Shown here in pieces: positions 8,444 to 15,383 of a stretch of DNA of 64,000 nucleotides. Each line of letters opens with the position of its first letter. The first letter of the stretch is position 1. The stretch comes from Oscillospiraceae bacterium (lineage in GTDB: Bacteria; Bacillota; Clostridia; Oscillospirales; Ruminococcaceae), in assembly GCA_017438745.1 (NCBI GenBank), contig JAFRUS010000062.1:1-64000 (forward strand), in the 5' to 3' direction. The position numbers and the translations under genes are program-made. The notes beneath the pieces are model-generated. The model was given only the letters and a program-made list of their open reading frames with translations. It did not search any database and was not told the DNA's origin.

Positions 8444-9007
8444 TCAGAACGCCTCCTTTGCTTCAAGAACTTTTTTCAGTTTTTTACGTGCGCGCTGACT
8501 GCGCTTATTGACTGCTGTCACGGTCGTTTTAAGGATCTCTGCGATCTCTGCAGCAGTTTTTCTGTAGAAAAACTGAAAAATGAGTATGTCCGAATCCGGC
8601 TTACCGAGTTTCAGCACTTCGTTCCAGAGATAATCTCTTTCGTGTTTTGTAACGACGGATGATTCCGGTGTTTCATTCACAGCCGGTTCGGTCGATATTT
8701 CATCGAGATATTCACTGTGTTCGTCTTTATACTGCAGTTTTCTGAACATATCTATAGCCTTGCGCTTGGCTATTACAGAAATAACAGCCTTATAGGATTC
8801 AATTTCGAAATTCTGCTCTCTGCATACTTTCAGTGTCTCGAAAATAATATCTGCGGCACACTCTTCCTTGTCATTTTCTGAGGCAAGTCCACTGAGCTTT
8901 TCTGTAATTATCGTATAAATGTAGTTGCTGTAACTGTCTATAAGTTTCCGTATGCCTTCGTTTTCAGATTTTCGGAAAACTTCAGTTATTTCGCTGTCAC
9001 TTATCAT
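8444..9007 (-). CDS. ECF-type RNA polymerase sigma factor
   Basis: The 187-residue protein has sigma region 2 at about residues 20-100 (the block around CREQNFEIESYKAVISVIAKRKAIDMFRK) and a region 4 helix-turn-helix at about 130-180 (RKTAAEIAEILKTTVTAVNKRSQRARKKLKK). No extracytoplasmic or regulatory extension is present. GGGAGGG precedes the ATG. It is followed with almost no gap by the membrane protein, the usual arrangement of an ECF sigma with its controller. Targets are unknown; autoregulation is common but no paired promoter motif could be picked out. Confidence 0.88.
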   Translation of the reverse strand: MISDSEITEVFRKSENEGIRKLIDSYSNYIYTIITEKLSGLASENDKEECAADIIFETLKVCREQNFEIESYKAVISVIAKRKAIDMFRKLQYKDEHSEYLDEISTEPAVNETPESSVVTKHERDYLWNEVLKLGKPDSDILIFQFFYRKTAAEIAEILKTTVTAVNKRSQRARKKLKKVLEAKEAF

Positions 9008-9099
9008 TTTCTGCCCTCCCGGGAAAGGTATTTCTGAAGCACTTCATCTTAACAGTCGTATGAGAATTAAAAAGTGGACATATATTAAAAAAAAAATTT

Positions 9100-9153
9100 C
9101 CGGCATGTTCGCGACACGCCGGTATTATCGATAGAGCACCTTCGGTGCACATT
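9100..9153. repeat. Hairpin repeat A, copy 1
   Basis: CCGGCATGT...ACACGCCGG hairpin followed by a second small hairpin GAGCACC-TTC-GGTGCAC. Bases 9112-9153 are identical to 12344-12385 (42 bases). The copy ends right at the stop codon of the DUF1016 gene. It probably serves as terminator there. Confidence 0.8.
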
Positions 9154-9969
9154 TTATATTATCTCCGTTTGCTCGCTATTTTCCTTCTGAAGCAGATAAA
9201 ATTCCTTTTGAGTTTTTATCTCTGCACGAAGTTCTTCTTCCGTCGGCAGATACAGTTTGTATTTTGAAGCGAAAAGCTGCTCGTTTCCGTGTAAAACGGA
9301 GTACCTGGCGATATCCTGCATACCAAGGAACTCGGCAATTACAGGATTCTTTATGAATTCCAGTTTGTCCTGGTATTGTGAAGTCAGTTCTTTCATTTCA
9401 TTCTCGACCCCGGTTTTGTCCTGGGTTTTCAGCATCCGGTAGTAATACTGTGATGAGATATTGCGCTGTAGGGTACGTACGCTCCATGTCTGTTCATAAG
9501 CTTCTTTTTCGTACCAAGAACGAGCGCTTTCATCTTCTACCTGCATTAATTTTTCATAATGTGACCAGGATAAAAGAGATTGATCAACTGGTTTGATATC
9601 CTCTGAATCATTGGAATACCGTTGAATAGTAGACACATCGATGGAATCAGTGAATTTTGCAGACAGTGTCTGCAAAATTCGAGGAAATGATTTGTAAAAG
9701 CAGATACAATTGTACAATGATCTCTGCGAGAAACCTTTTCCGTATTTTTTTGTAAGCTCATCTGCTAACAAGGAGATGAGCTTATTTCCGTATTCAGCTC
9801 TTTTTTCACCTTTTAATTCTTCTTCACAAATACGTTTTCCAAGCAGCCAGTTTCGAATTACCAGTGTTGAATTGACAGCTTTGTAAGCAACTTTTTGCGC
9901 GCTGTCAATTATTTCACAGGCGTCATTAACTATATTATCTGTGTTTTTATATTCAATTAATTCGTTCAT
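9154..9969 (-). CDS. DUF1016 (YhcG-like) protein lacking the PD-(D/E)XK nuclease core
   Basis: Residues 1-212 match the DUF1016 N-terminal domain (NxxLVIRNWLLGKRI, KYGKGFSQRSLYN, LSWSHYEKLM). The protein then reads EFLGM directly into DIARYSVLHGNEQLFASKY, LYLPTEEEL. In full-length family members a PD-(D/E)XK nuclease domain of about 100 residues, with the conserved DLVFY and D-L-K type segments, lies between these two blocks. Here it is missing in frame, near residue 216, so DNA cleavage is unlikely. The start overlaps the Phd-type antitoxin gene by 4 bases. Either a decayed nuclease or a DNA/protein-binding remnant kept for another role. Confidence 0.82.
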   Translation of the reverse strand: MNELIEYKNTDNIVNDACEIIDSAQKVAYKAVNSTLVIRNWLLGKRICEEELKGEKRAEYGNKLISLLADELTKKYGKGFSQRSLYNCICFYKSFPRILQTLSAKFTDSIDVSTIQRYSNDSEDIKPVDQSLLSWSHYEKLMQVEDESARSWYEKEAYEQTWSVRTLQRNISSQYYYRMLKTQDKTGVENEMKELTSQYQDKLEFIKNPVIAEFLGMQDIARYSVLHGNEQLFASKYKLYLPTEEELRAEIKTQKEFYLLQKENSEQTEII

Positions 9970-10181
9970 ATATGTTCAAGCCTTTCTTTATGTGCGTCTT
10001 CGACAGTTATATCATTAGTAAGTATTCCGAATAGAGAAGTTGCGATATCCACTCTGTCCTGATTAGGAGTGGTAAGTTTCGCGATTATCTTTCCGTTTTT
10101 AGTTATATAGACGTCTTCAGTTTCAGCAAGAATCAGATATTTATCGAGATTCCTTTTGAGTTCAGTGACCGTAATCGACAT
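9966..10181 (-). CDS. Phd/YefM-family antitoxin
   Basis: This 71-residue protein has the Phd/YefM fold signature MSITVTELKRNLDKYL then VYITKNGKIIAKL, and the C-terminal tail SLFGIL...VEDAHKERL that in relatives wraps the partner toxin. The ATG at 10181 has GGGAGAGG just upstream; an in-frame start 42 bases earlier lacks this. The downstream gene overlaps by ATGA, the tight coupling usual for toxin-antitoxin pairs. In related loci this antitoxin type commonly precedes a PIN or RelE toxin; here it precedes a DUF1016 protein. Confidence 0.82.
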   Translation of the reverse strand: MSITVTELKRNLDKYLILAETEDVYITKNGKIIAKLTTPNQDRVDIATSLFGILTNDITVEDAHKERLEHI

Positions 10182-10275
10182 ACACACCTCTCCCGTTTTG
10201 TTTTTATGGTTATAGTATACCATGATAGAACATTTTTATCAATAAATCGTTCGATTATTATGAACAGATACTTTT

Positions 10276-12246
10276 TCACTTCAGAAGCCCACACTTTATA
10301 AGACAAAGATCATAAACATCAACTCTGCCGTTCTCATTCATATCCGCTGCATCTTCAGAGAATGGTTCGGCAGTTTTCATACCGAGAAGATACTCCTGCA
10401 GTAAAAGTATATCTGCGGAATCGAATTTTCCGTCTTCATTGATATCGCCTTTGATTTTATCGATATTCTGAAGTTTCTCATAATCAGCTAAAGAGAAGAA
10501 ATCAGCACCGAGGTCATTTTTGTCTGTGCTTAGGGCTATCTTCCGGGATGCTTTCCCATTGTAGTAATAGAGATCATATTCATCGTCACAGGTCGTACTG
10601 TAGATAAAACTGTTTTCCGTTACCGGACAGATATCAGAACAGTCATATTTTTCTGAATTGCACGGCAGGGAAATGAAATCGCTGCCATCGTATTTTACAA
10701 GCTGGTCGCAGCGGTTATTTGCACTTGCCCATCTGGTGAAATAAAGGGCATTTCCGCTTACTATTGGATAATAAGCATTTACACCGGTTTCGTCAAAAAT
10801 CGTTTCTGTCGCTCCGGTTTCAGTATCAAGACGCCGGATGCATCCGATGCCGTTTTCATATGCGGCGAAATAAACAGCTTTACCGTCAGATGAATAATAC
10901 GGCATTGCTTCTTCGGTAGCATCATCAGTCAGTATGGATACCGTTCCGGTTTCTGTATCGATGACAGCGAGATTGTACTTAAAATCACCGATGCTGTTAT
11001 CCCAGTAACCACGCTTGAAAATAATCGACTTTCCGTCAGGTGACCATTTCGGATCTTCGTTTCGGAATCCGCTGTTCTTGGTAAGATTGGTTATCTTTCC
11101 GGAGCGGGACACATAGATATCCCATTCGTCGCCTTTGTTGTCGATTGCCATGAAAGCGAATGTATCAGGAGTAACTCCGAAACTGCCGTTCATTGCATGA
11201 TGAAAATCTCCGGTTATTTCTTTGATATTACCGTCCGGATCTTTCAGATACAAAGCACTGTCGAGATCAGCGTATCTGCCGTAGCTGTGCCAGAGAAGCC
11301 ATCCTTTCGGAAGTTCTGCATACTCTTTCGCCCATCCGTGATCTGAATATGATTCATGCTGCGGTGTGTCTCCGCTTTCGTGGAACGGCGTTATTTTTAC
11401 ATAGTCGATAACAAATTCCGTGGTATCAAAATCCGGAGTTCCGGCCCAGTTTTTAGGGAACCAGAGTCCCAGCCAGAAACGGCTTTCATTTGTCGGGATG
11501 AATTCAAAGGATGTGTATTTCAGTTCGCCGTCAAAGTAATATTCGACTCTCGGTGTTTTGGAATCGCTTCCGGTATGCCAGTCAAAGCGGTAGGTGTGAT
11601 ATTCACCGTCTGTCTGAGGTCCGCAGTTTACCGATTTTGTTTTGTAGTCATCTTCGGTCGTCCACGTTGTACACAGTACATGATCAAGTGTGATCTCATC
11701 TTTTTCATTCCGTCCCGGAAATTCAATATCGATCTCATGATTGATGATCCTAAGGTCGTCGCCGCTGTAATCCTCTTCGTATTCAAACGTCCACATTGCC
11801 GAACAGCAACCGGTAACTGGTGCGATCTTCGCGCGTATCTCATAACTGCCGGAACCGAAATATTCTCTGGTGGCTATCGCACCGCCGCATCGTTTTCCGT
11901 CCTCACGTCTTTCAAGATCACGGCCGATTCCACGGACCGGACCTTCATACTGATCACCGAGACCGGTAAGAACAAGGCTTCCGTCCTGCAGAGCAACATT
12001 TTCCGGAATGACACCGCCGTTGTAATCGACAGTTTTTCCGTCCTTTTCGATAGTTCCGCCCCAGTTCTTTTCGGCAATGAGCCAGTTGTCAGTGTTCAGC
12101 GTCGTTCCGTCAAAATCGTCGAAAAATACGTCTTCCGTAACTGCATTACCAGACGGAACTGCCGTCATAGTAAATGCCGCCGCTGTCGCAGCAGTAAAAG
12201 CTGTTATTTTTCTTACTGTTTCAGATATAATTGACCCCTTTTTCAT
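10276..12246 (-). CDS. Secreted GH16 glycoside hydrolase with beta-propeller-like region and C-terminal dockerin
   Basis: 656 residues. An N-terminal signal peptide (about 1-36) is followed by a GH16 domain to about residue 285, with the catalytic motif HEIDIEFPG near residue 170 (E-x-D-x-E gives nucleophile and acid/base). Residues 320-590 contain repeating WSPDGKSIIF / YYSSDGKAVYF blocks typical of TolB-like PD40 propellers. The last 60 residues form a type-I dockerin (KGDINEDGKFDSADILLLQEY and DMNENGRVDVYD). GH16 enzymes cut beta-1,3-1,4-glucans, laminarin or related polymers; which one is not decided here. The start with MKKGSII is preferred because AAGGGGGA precedes it. Confidence 0.88.
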   Translation of the reverse strand: MKKGSIISETVRKITAFTAATAAAFTMTAVPSGNAVTEDVFFDDFDGTTLNTDNWLIAEKNWGGTIEKDGKTVDYNGGVIPENVALQDGSLVLTGLGDQYEGPVRGIGRDLERREDGKRCGGAIATREYFGSGSYEIRAKIAPVTGCCSAMWTFEYEEDYSGDDLRIINHEIDIEFPGRNEKDEITLDHVLCTTWTTEDDYKTKSVNCGPQTDGEYHTYRFDWHTGSDSKTPRVEYYFDGELKYTSFEFIPTNESRFWLGLWFPKNWAGTPDFDTTEFVIDYVKITPFHESGDTPQHESYSDHGWAKEYAELPKGWLLWHSYGRYADLDSALYLKDPDGNIKEITGDFHHAMNGSFGVTPDTFAFMAIDNKGDEWDIYVSRSGKITNLTKNSGFRNEDPKWSPDGKSIIFKRGYWDNSIGDFKYNLAVIDTETGTVSILTDDATEEAMPYYSSDGKAVYFAAYENGIGCIRRLDTETGATETIFDETGVNAYYPIVSGNALYFTRWASANNRCDQLVKYDGSDFISLPCNSEKYDCSDICPVTENSFIYSTTCDDEYDLYYYNGKASRKIALSTDKNDLGADFFSLADYEKLQNIDKIKGDINEDGKFDSADILLLQEYLLGMKTAEPFSEDAADMNENGRVDVYDLCLIKCGLLK

Positions 12247-12329
12247 ATGAGAAATCCCCCTTTTCCCTTTGTGCTTATATTGTAGCACAGATAAACGTGA
12301 GGAACAAGGGGGAATGTTTATAAAAAAGG

Positions 12330-12385
12330 TACCGGCGTGTCAGCGACACGCCGGTATTATCGATAGAGCACCTTCGGTGCACATT
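12330..12385. repeat. Hairpin repeat A, copy 2
   Basis: TACCGGCGTGTC-AG-CGACACGCCGGTA is a near-perfect hairpin followed by the GAGCACCTTCGGTGCAC hairpin. Bases 12344-12385 are identical to copy 1. Its end overlaps the stop codon of the HipA-like kinase gene. Confidence 0.85.
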
Positions 12386-13145
12386 ATTTATTCAGTAGCT
12401 CATCGAGCCTTTTGTTTGCTAATCTTCGATGAAATTCTGCAATATTGAAATTGTTCAGTATTCCGCCTTTAATGTCAGCATTTGTTTTGTATTCATATGC
12501 TATTTTTCGTGCTTCTTTAAGATCGATAAGATTTGTTTTCGGATTCCTTGAAAATGGCATGGATTTATATTTCTTCAGTCTTTTCTGAAGTTCAGCCTGT
12601 GTTAAAACGGCATTGGTTTTCAGAAATGATAATCCGTTGTCGTAGACCGGAGCAAATCTGTAAGCACCTGTTTTCTCATTTTTTATGATCTCAAAATTTG
12701 ATAAATGCCTGTCTTCATTACAGATAATATAGTCGAAAACAAGTATCTGCATGATGTATCTTCGTACACTGTCGGCAGGAAAATGCGTGAGATCACAAAT
12801 CAGTCTGACTGTTATATCAAAAAACTCTGAGGCCCTGGTATTGAAATTTATCACAGCTTCACTGCCTGAAAAAAGTTCCGAAAAAGGAATTGAAAATTCA
12901 AAAGGCTGCAGATAGTTTTCGCATTCACATCCTATACATTTCTGCGAACGGAACATGTATTCCTTTTTCTCATATCTGACCATATCAAGCCCGAACATTG
13001 TACCGAGTTCATAAGCAGATACTTCCTTGTTGGCCTCGCGGTATTTTGAATTGAGTTTTACCAGTTTGTTATCCTTTGTCCAGAACTTTTTCTGATTGCC
13101 TGAGCCTTCTGACCCAAACATATCTGCACTGGCTAATGGCATCAT
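12384..13145 (-). CDS. HipA-like protein kinase
   Basis: About 253 residues. The kinase core of HipA/CtkA proteins is recognisable: a glycine/serine loop GSEGSGNQKKFW with the strand KLVKLNSK supplying the lysine, EVSAYELG supplying the helix-C glutamate, the catalytic stretch FDYIICNEDRHLSNFEII (D and N), and APVYDNGLSF with the metal-binding D. The separate N-terminal subdomain of HipA is absent. The start is uncertain: AGGTGG lies 11 bases before the ATG at 13145, and GTG codons at 13160/13157 are possible. It follows a 122-residue gene by about 25 bases. A toxin-like kinase is inferred, the target is unknown. Confidence 0.75.
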   Translation of the reverse strand: MMPLASADMFGSEGSGNQKKFWTKDNKLVKLNSKYREANKEVSAYELGTMFGLDMVRYEKKEYMFRSQKCIGCECENYLQPFEFSIPFSELFSGSEAVINFNTRASEFFDITVRLICDLTHFPADSVRRYIMQILVFDYIICNEDRHLSNFEIIKNEKTGAYRFAPVYDNGLSFLKTNAVLTQAELQKRLKKYKSMPFSRNPKTNLIDLKEARKIAYEYKTNADIKGGILNNFNIAEFHRRLANKRLDELLNK

Positions 13146-13170
13146 AATGTTTTTCACCACCTGTCAGACG

Positions 13171-13539
13171 TTATCTGAGTCTTATCTGTTCAAATGTCAG
13201 ATCCGGCTCGTCGGTGAATTTTAACCACATATAGTTTGTCATGCTCCGGCCGTGAGACTTCCGGCAGATCTGAAGAGGATCGTAGAATTTCAGTCCGTAA
13301 TCCTTAAGAAGCTCCTCAACGCCTATTCTTGTTCTCGGAAAGCACCGCTTTTCAAGATAGTTCATAACATCATGAAAATTACCGGTCATGTTCCAGATCT
13401 CATACGGTATAAGAGGATGACGTTCGGTTGCATATCTTTCATATTCAACTGTATTCTGTGCATCATAAGGAACCCAGGTTATTTTCAGCTGCGGTTCTTC
13501 AAAGTTCATTATTGTAAATCCGAATCGTTCTTTTTCCAT
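13171..13539 (-). CDS. Conserved small protein, partner of the HipA-like kinase
   Basis: 122 residues, no signal peptide, no helix-turn-helix that I can see. It ends in a pattern VEELLKDYGLKFYDPLQICRKSHG...YMWLKF that I associate with small proteins encoded beside HipA-like kinases in Firmicutes, though I cannot name the family. The start has GAGGG 8 bases upstream. Position, orientation and spacing make it the first gene of a two-gene operon with the kinase. It could be an antitoxin, an activator, or the counterpart of the HipS subunit of HipBST systems; none of these is shown by sequence alone. Confidence 0.6.
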   Translation of the reverse strand: MEKERFGFTIMNFEEPQLKITWVPYDAQNTVEYERYATERHPLIPYEIWNMTGNFHDVMNYLEKRCFPRTRIGVEELLKDYGLKFYDPLQICRKSHGRSMTNYMWLKFTDEPDLTFEQIRLR

Positions 13540-13630
13540 AGTTTATTCCCTCATATGCAGTTTTTCTTTCTCTTATTATAGCAGAAATAACTTAATTGTC
13601 AACGTAAATGAAAGCGTGATTTGCATAAAA

Positions 13631-13665
13631 AATACCGGCGTGTCCGCAACACGCCGGTATTTTTA
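13631..13665. repeat. Hairpin repeat A, copy 3 (short)
   Basis: AATACCGGCGTGT (13631-13643) and ACACGCCGGTATT (13649-13661) form a perfect 13-bp stem followed by TTTT. The GAGCACC hairpin is absent here. It is upstream of the HipA-like pair and upstream of the XRE gene. Confidence 0.8.
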
Positions 13666-13697
13666 AGCAGCACACTTCACATTGTTGAAATTCCGGT

Positions 13698-13726
13698 TTG
13701 ACAATGTTGCAACAATAGCGTATAAT
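13698..13726 (+). promoter_or_regulatory. Sigma-A promoter of the XRE regulator with embedded palindrome
   Basis: TTGACA (13698-13703), 17 bases, TATAAT (13721-13726). The spacer contains the perfect palindrome TGTTGCAACA (13705-13714), and arms ATTGTTG (13681-13687) and CAACAAT (13710-13716) form a longer inverted repeat. Position between -35 and -10 suggests autorepression by the XRE protein. Confidence 0.8.
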
Positions 13727-13788
13727 TATAGAAAATATATAATATAACAGATAAAAACTGAATTTCAGCAAATGAAAGGGGTATCGTA

Positions 13789-14508
13789 ATGTCTGATTTC
13801 AGCAAACGAATTACCGATATAATGACGAGAAAAAATCTTACGCAAAAACAGCTGGCTGAACTTGCTCATGTTACGGAATCAGCAATGAGTTACTATGTTA
13901 AAGGCGAGCGTACTCCGCGGGCAGATGTACTCAGAAGACTTGCGGGTGCATTAGGGGTTACTGCTGATTATCTTCTCGGAGAAAACAAATCGGCACCGCT
14001 TCCGAAAACGGAACTTGAGTATCTGCAGGGATTTCTTGCATCGATGAACAATGAGCAGCTTTATAAAATTGAAGATCTTCTCCGCATAGTTTTCACTGAT
14101 CAGTTTTACGAGTATGATCTTATGGCAGCAGGAAGCAGAATCGAGCCGATAGATATAAGATATATGTTTCGTGACGGAGCGATAGATCCGGAAGAAACTC
14201 CGGTAATAAAATTTTACGCCGATATTACAGGCATTGATAAAACAGGCATAACATTTACTGACGGCAGCAGGATAGATTTTGAAGAATGTGCACGGAATAG
14301 CAAATATGAAAACTCAAAATGTGTAGCTGCCAGAAATATAGGTTTTAATCCTCCGTATTTTGATTTTCTGACAACAGGAACTATAACACGGCTTGTGTTC
14401 TGCAGTACTGATACTGTGTTTTTTAAAAAGAAAAGGATAGATGAAAATTTTGTAAGATTTCAGTTTGAAATAAATCATATGGGATACAGAACATATGATC
14501 TGACATAA
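13789..14508 (+). CDS. XRE-family transcriptional regulator
   Basis: 239 residues. A Cro/C1-type helix-turn-helix fills residues 5-65 (LTQKQLAELAHVTESAMSYYVKGERTPRADVLRRLAGALGVTADYLLG). The remaining 170 residues are not recognised; they show mixed alpha/beta composition and no peptidase motif such as HExxH, so it is not an ImmA-type fusion. AAAGGGG precedes the ATG. It is a single gene transcribed away from the HipA-like pair. A role as repressor of its own promoter is supported by the palindrome at 13705-13714; a role in controlling the neighbouring kinase genes is possible but unproven. Confidence 0.8.
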   Translation: MSDFSKRITDIMTRKNLTQKQLAELAHVTESAMSYYVKGERTPRADVLRRLAGALGVTADYLLGENKSAPLPKTELEYLQGFLASMNNEQLYKIEDLLRIVFTDQFYEYDLMAAGSRIEPIDIRYMFRDGAIDPEETPVIKFYADITGIDKTGITFTDGSRIDFEECARNSKYENSKCVAARNIGFNPPYFDFLTTGTITRLVFCSTDTVFFKKKRIDENFVRFQFEINHMGYRTYDLT

Positions 14509-14543
14509 ACAGATTCCCGTGACTGCAGATCAGAAATGATCAG

Positions 14544-15029
14544 TTATGCACCTCCGGAGGCGGCGATACGTTTTCTTATTTTTTCAATATCGGCTTTTAT
14601 TTTATCCACCCATTCATCGTCAGGCCCGCCTATGTGAAAAACATTGAAACCGTAGGTTTTTCCGTTTTCCACTACGGAAATATCGTCGTCTACATGAAGG
14701 TCGATGCGGTATTTGCTCGGATATTTTGAAGGCATTCCTTCGGCGTGTCCGGCCTGAACTTCACGTTCATGTCTGGCTCCGTTTACAATACTGTCAAGTT
14801 TTATTCCGTAGTATTTAAACAGACCGGTTATGTATTTCTCGGAACGGAATGATGTGGTATAGATCCACAGTTCGATCTTCTGGTCACGTATGTAGTTTAA
14901 AAGCTCCACAGTCCCTGCACGCAGTCTGTCCTTGTAGATGAAGTTGAACGGAAACTTCGGCGCAGGTTCGGTTTTGAATTTCTGTTCTGAAACAAACAGG
15001 GTATCGTCAAGGTCAAAAGAAATTCTCAT
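14544..15029 (-). CDS. HAD-superfamily hydrolase-like protein
   Basis: 161 residues. The N-terminal MRISFDLDDTLF is HAD motif I with both aspartates; YTTSFRSE matches the motif II threonine/serine region and LHVDDD the motif IV aspartates. The cap domain is small. Together these suggest a phosphatase-type HAD of subfamily III or a 5'-nucleotidase-like relative; the substrate is unknown. The ATG at 15029 is chosen with AGGTGG upstream, while a GTG three codons earlier is possible. Monocistronic, convergent with the XRE gene. Confidence 0.75.
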   Translation of the reverse strand: MRISFDLDDTLFVSEQKFKTEPAPKFPFNFIYKDRLRAGTVELLNYIRDQKIELWIYTTSFRSEKYITGLFKYYGIKLDSIVNGARHEREVQAGHAEGMPSKYPSKYRIDLHVDDDISVVENGKTYGFNVFHIGGPDDEWVDKIKADIEKIRKRIAASGGA

Positions 15030-15383
15030 AAATGCCACCTCGAAAATTATAACGTAATACTATGCCTGTGCAGCTTTAAGGAAACGCTGATCTGTCCAGC
15101 GATTTCTGACACTGCTCTGATGATTTCATTATAGCCGTAAATTATAATTATGTCAAGTGAAAATTTCAAGATTGTTAATTGTTTTGTATGCCTTAGAAAT
15201 TTTTTTACCTTTGAATAAGTTGAATTGCACAAAAGCACTACTCGGAATCTGGCGTAAATTAACAAACTTTAATCCGGATAAAAATTTTTAAAATAATCAT
15301 GAAGATAACCGGCGGGTTCGTGTGTATAATATATAGCAAACGTAATCATATGAAAATCAAACTGCAGAAAGGATGAATATATA
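15030..15383. other. Intergenic region with a -10 element for the dockerin protein
   Basis: No gene is supported here. A TATAAT at 15325-15330 preceded by TGTG is the likely -10 of the downstream gene. No good -35 is present. The same arrangement, TGTATAAT then A/T-rich bases and AGCAAACG, occurs before the paralogous gene at 18333. Confidence 0.5.

Noticed and set aside
11356..12234. 292-codon open frame on the plus strand
   Set aside because: It lies opposite the GH16 domain, has no ribosome site and no recognisable domain; the minus-strand gene explains it.
9100..13665. CRISPR array
   Set aside because: The repeats are few, kilobases apart and palindromic with genes between them; no regularly spaced repeats occur anywhere in the window.
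15047..15265. 72-codon minus-strand frame between the HAD gene and the dockerin gene
   Set aside because: AT-rich, no ribosome site, no similarity that I can see.
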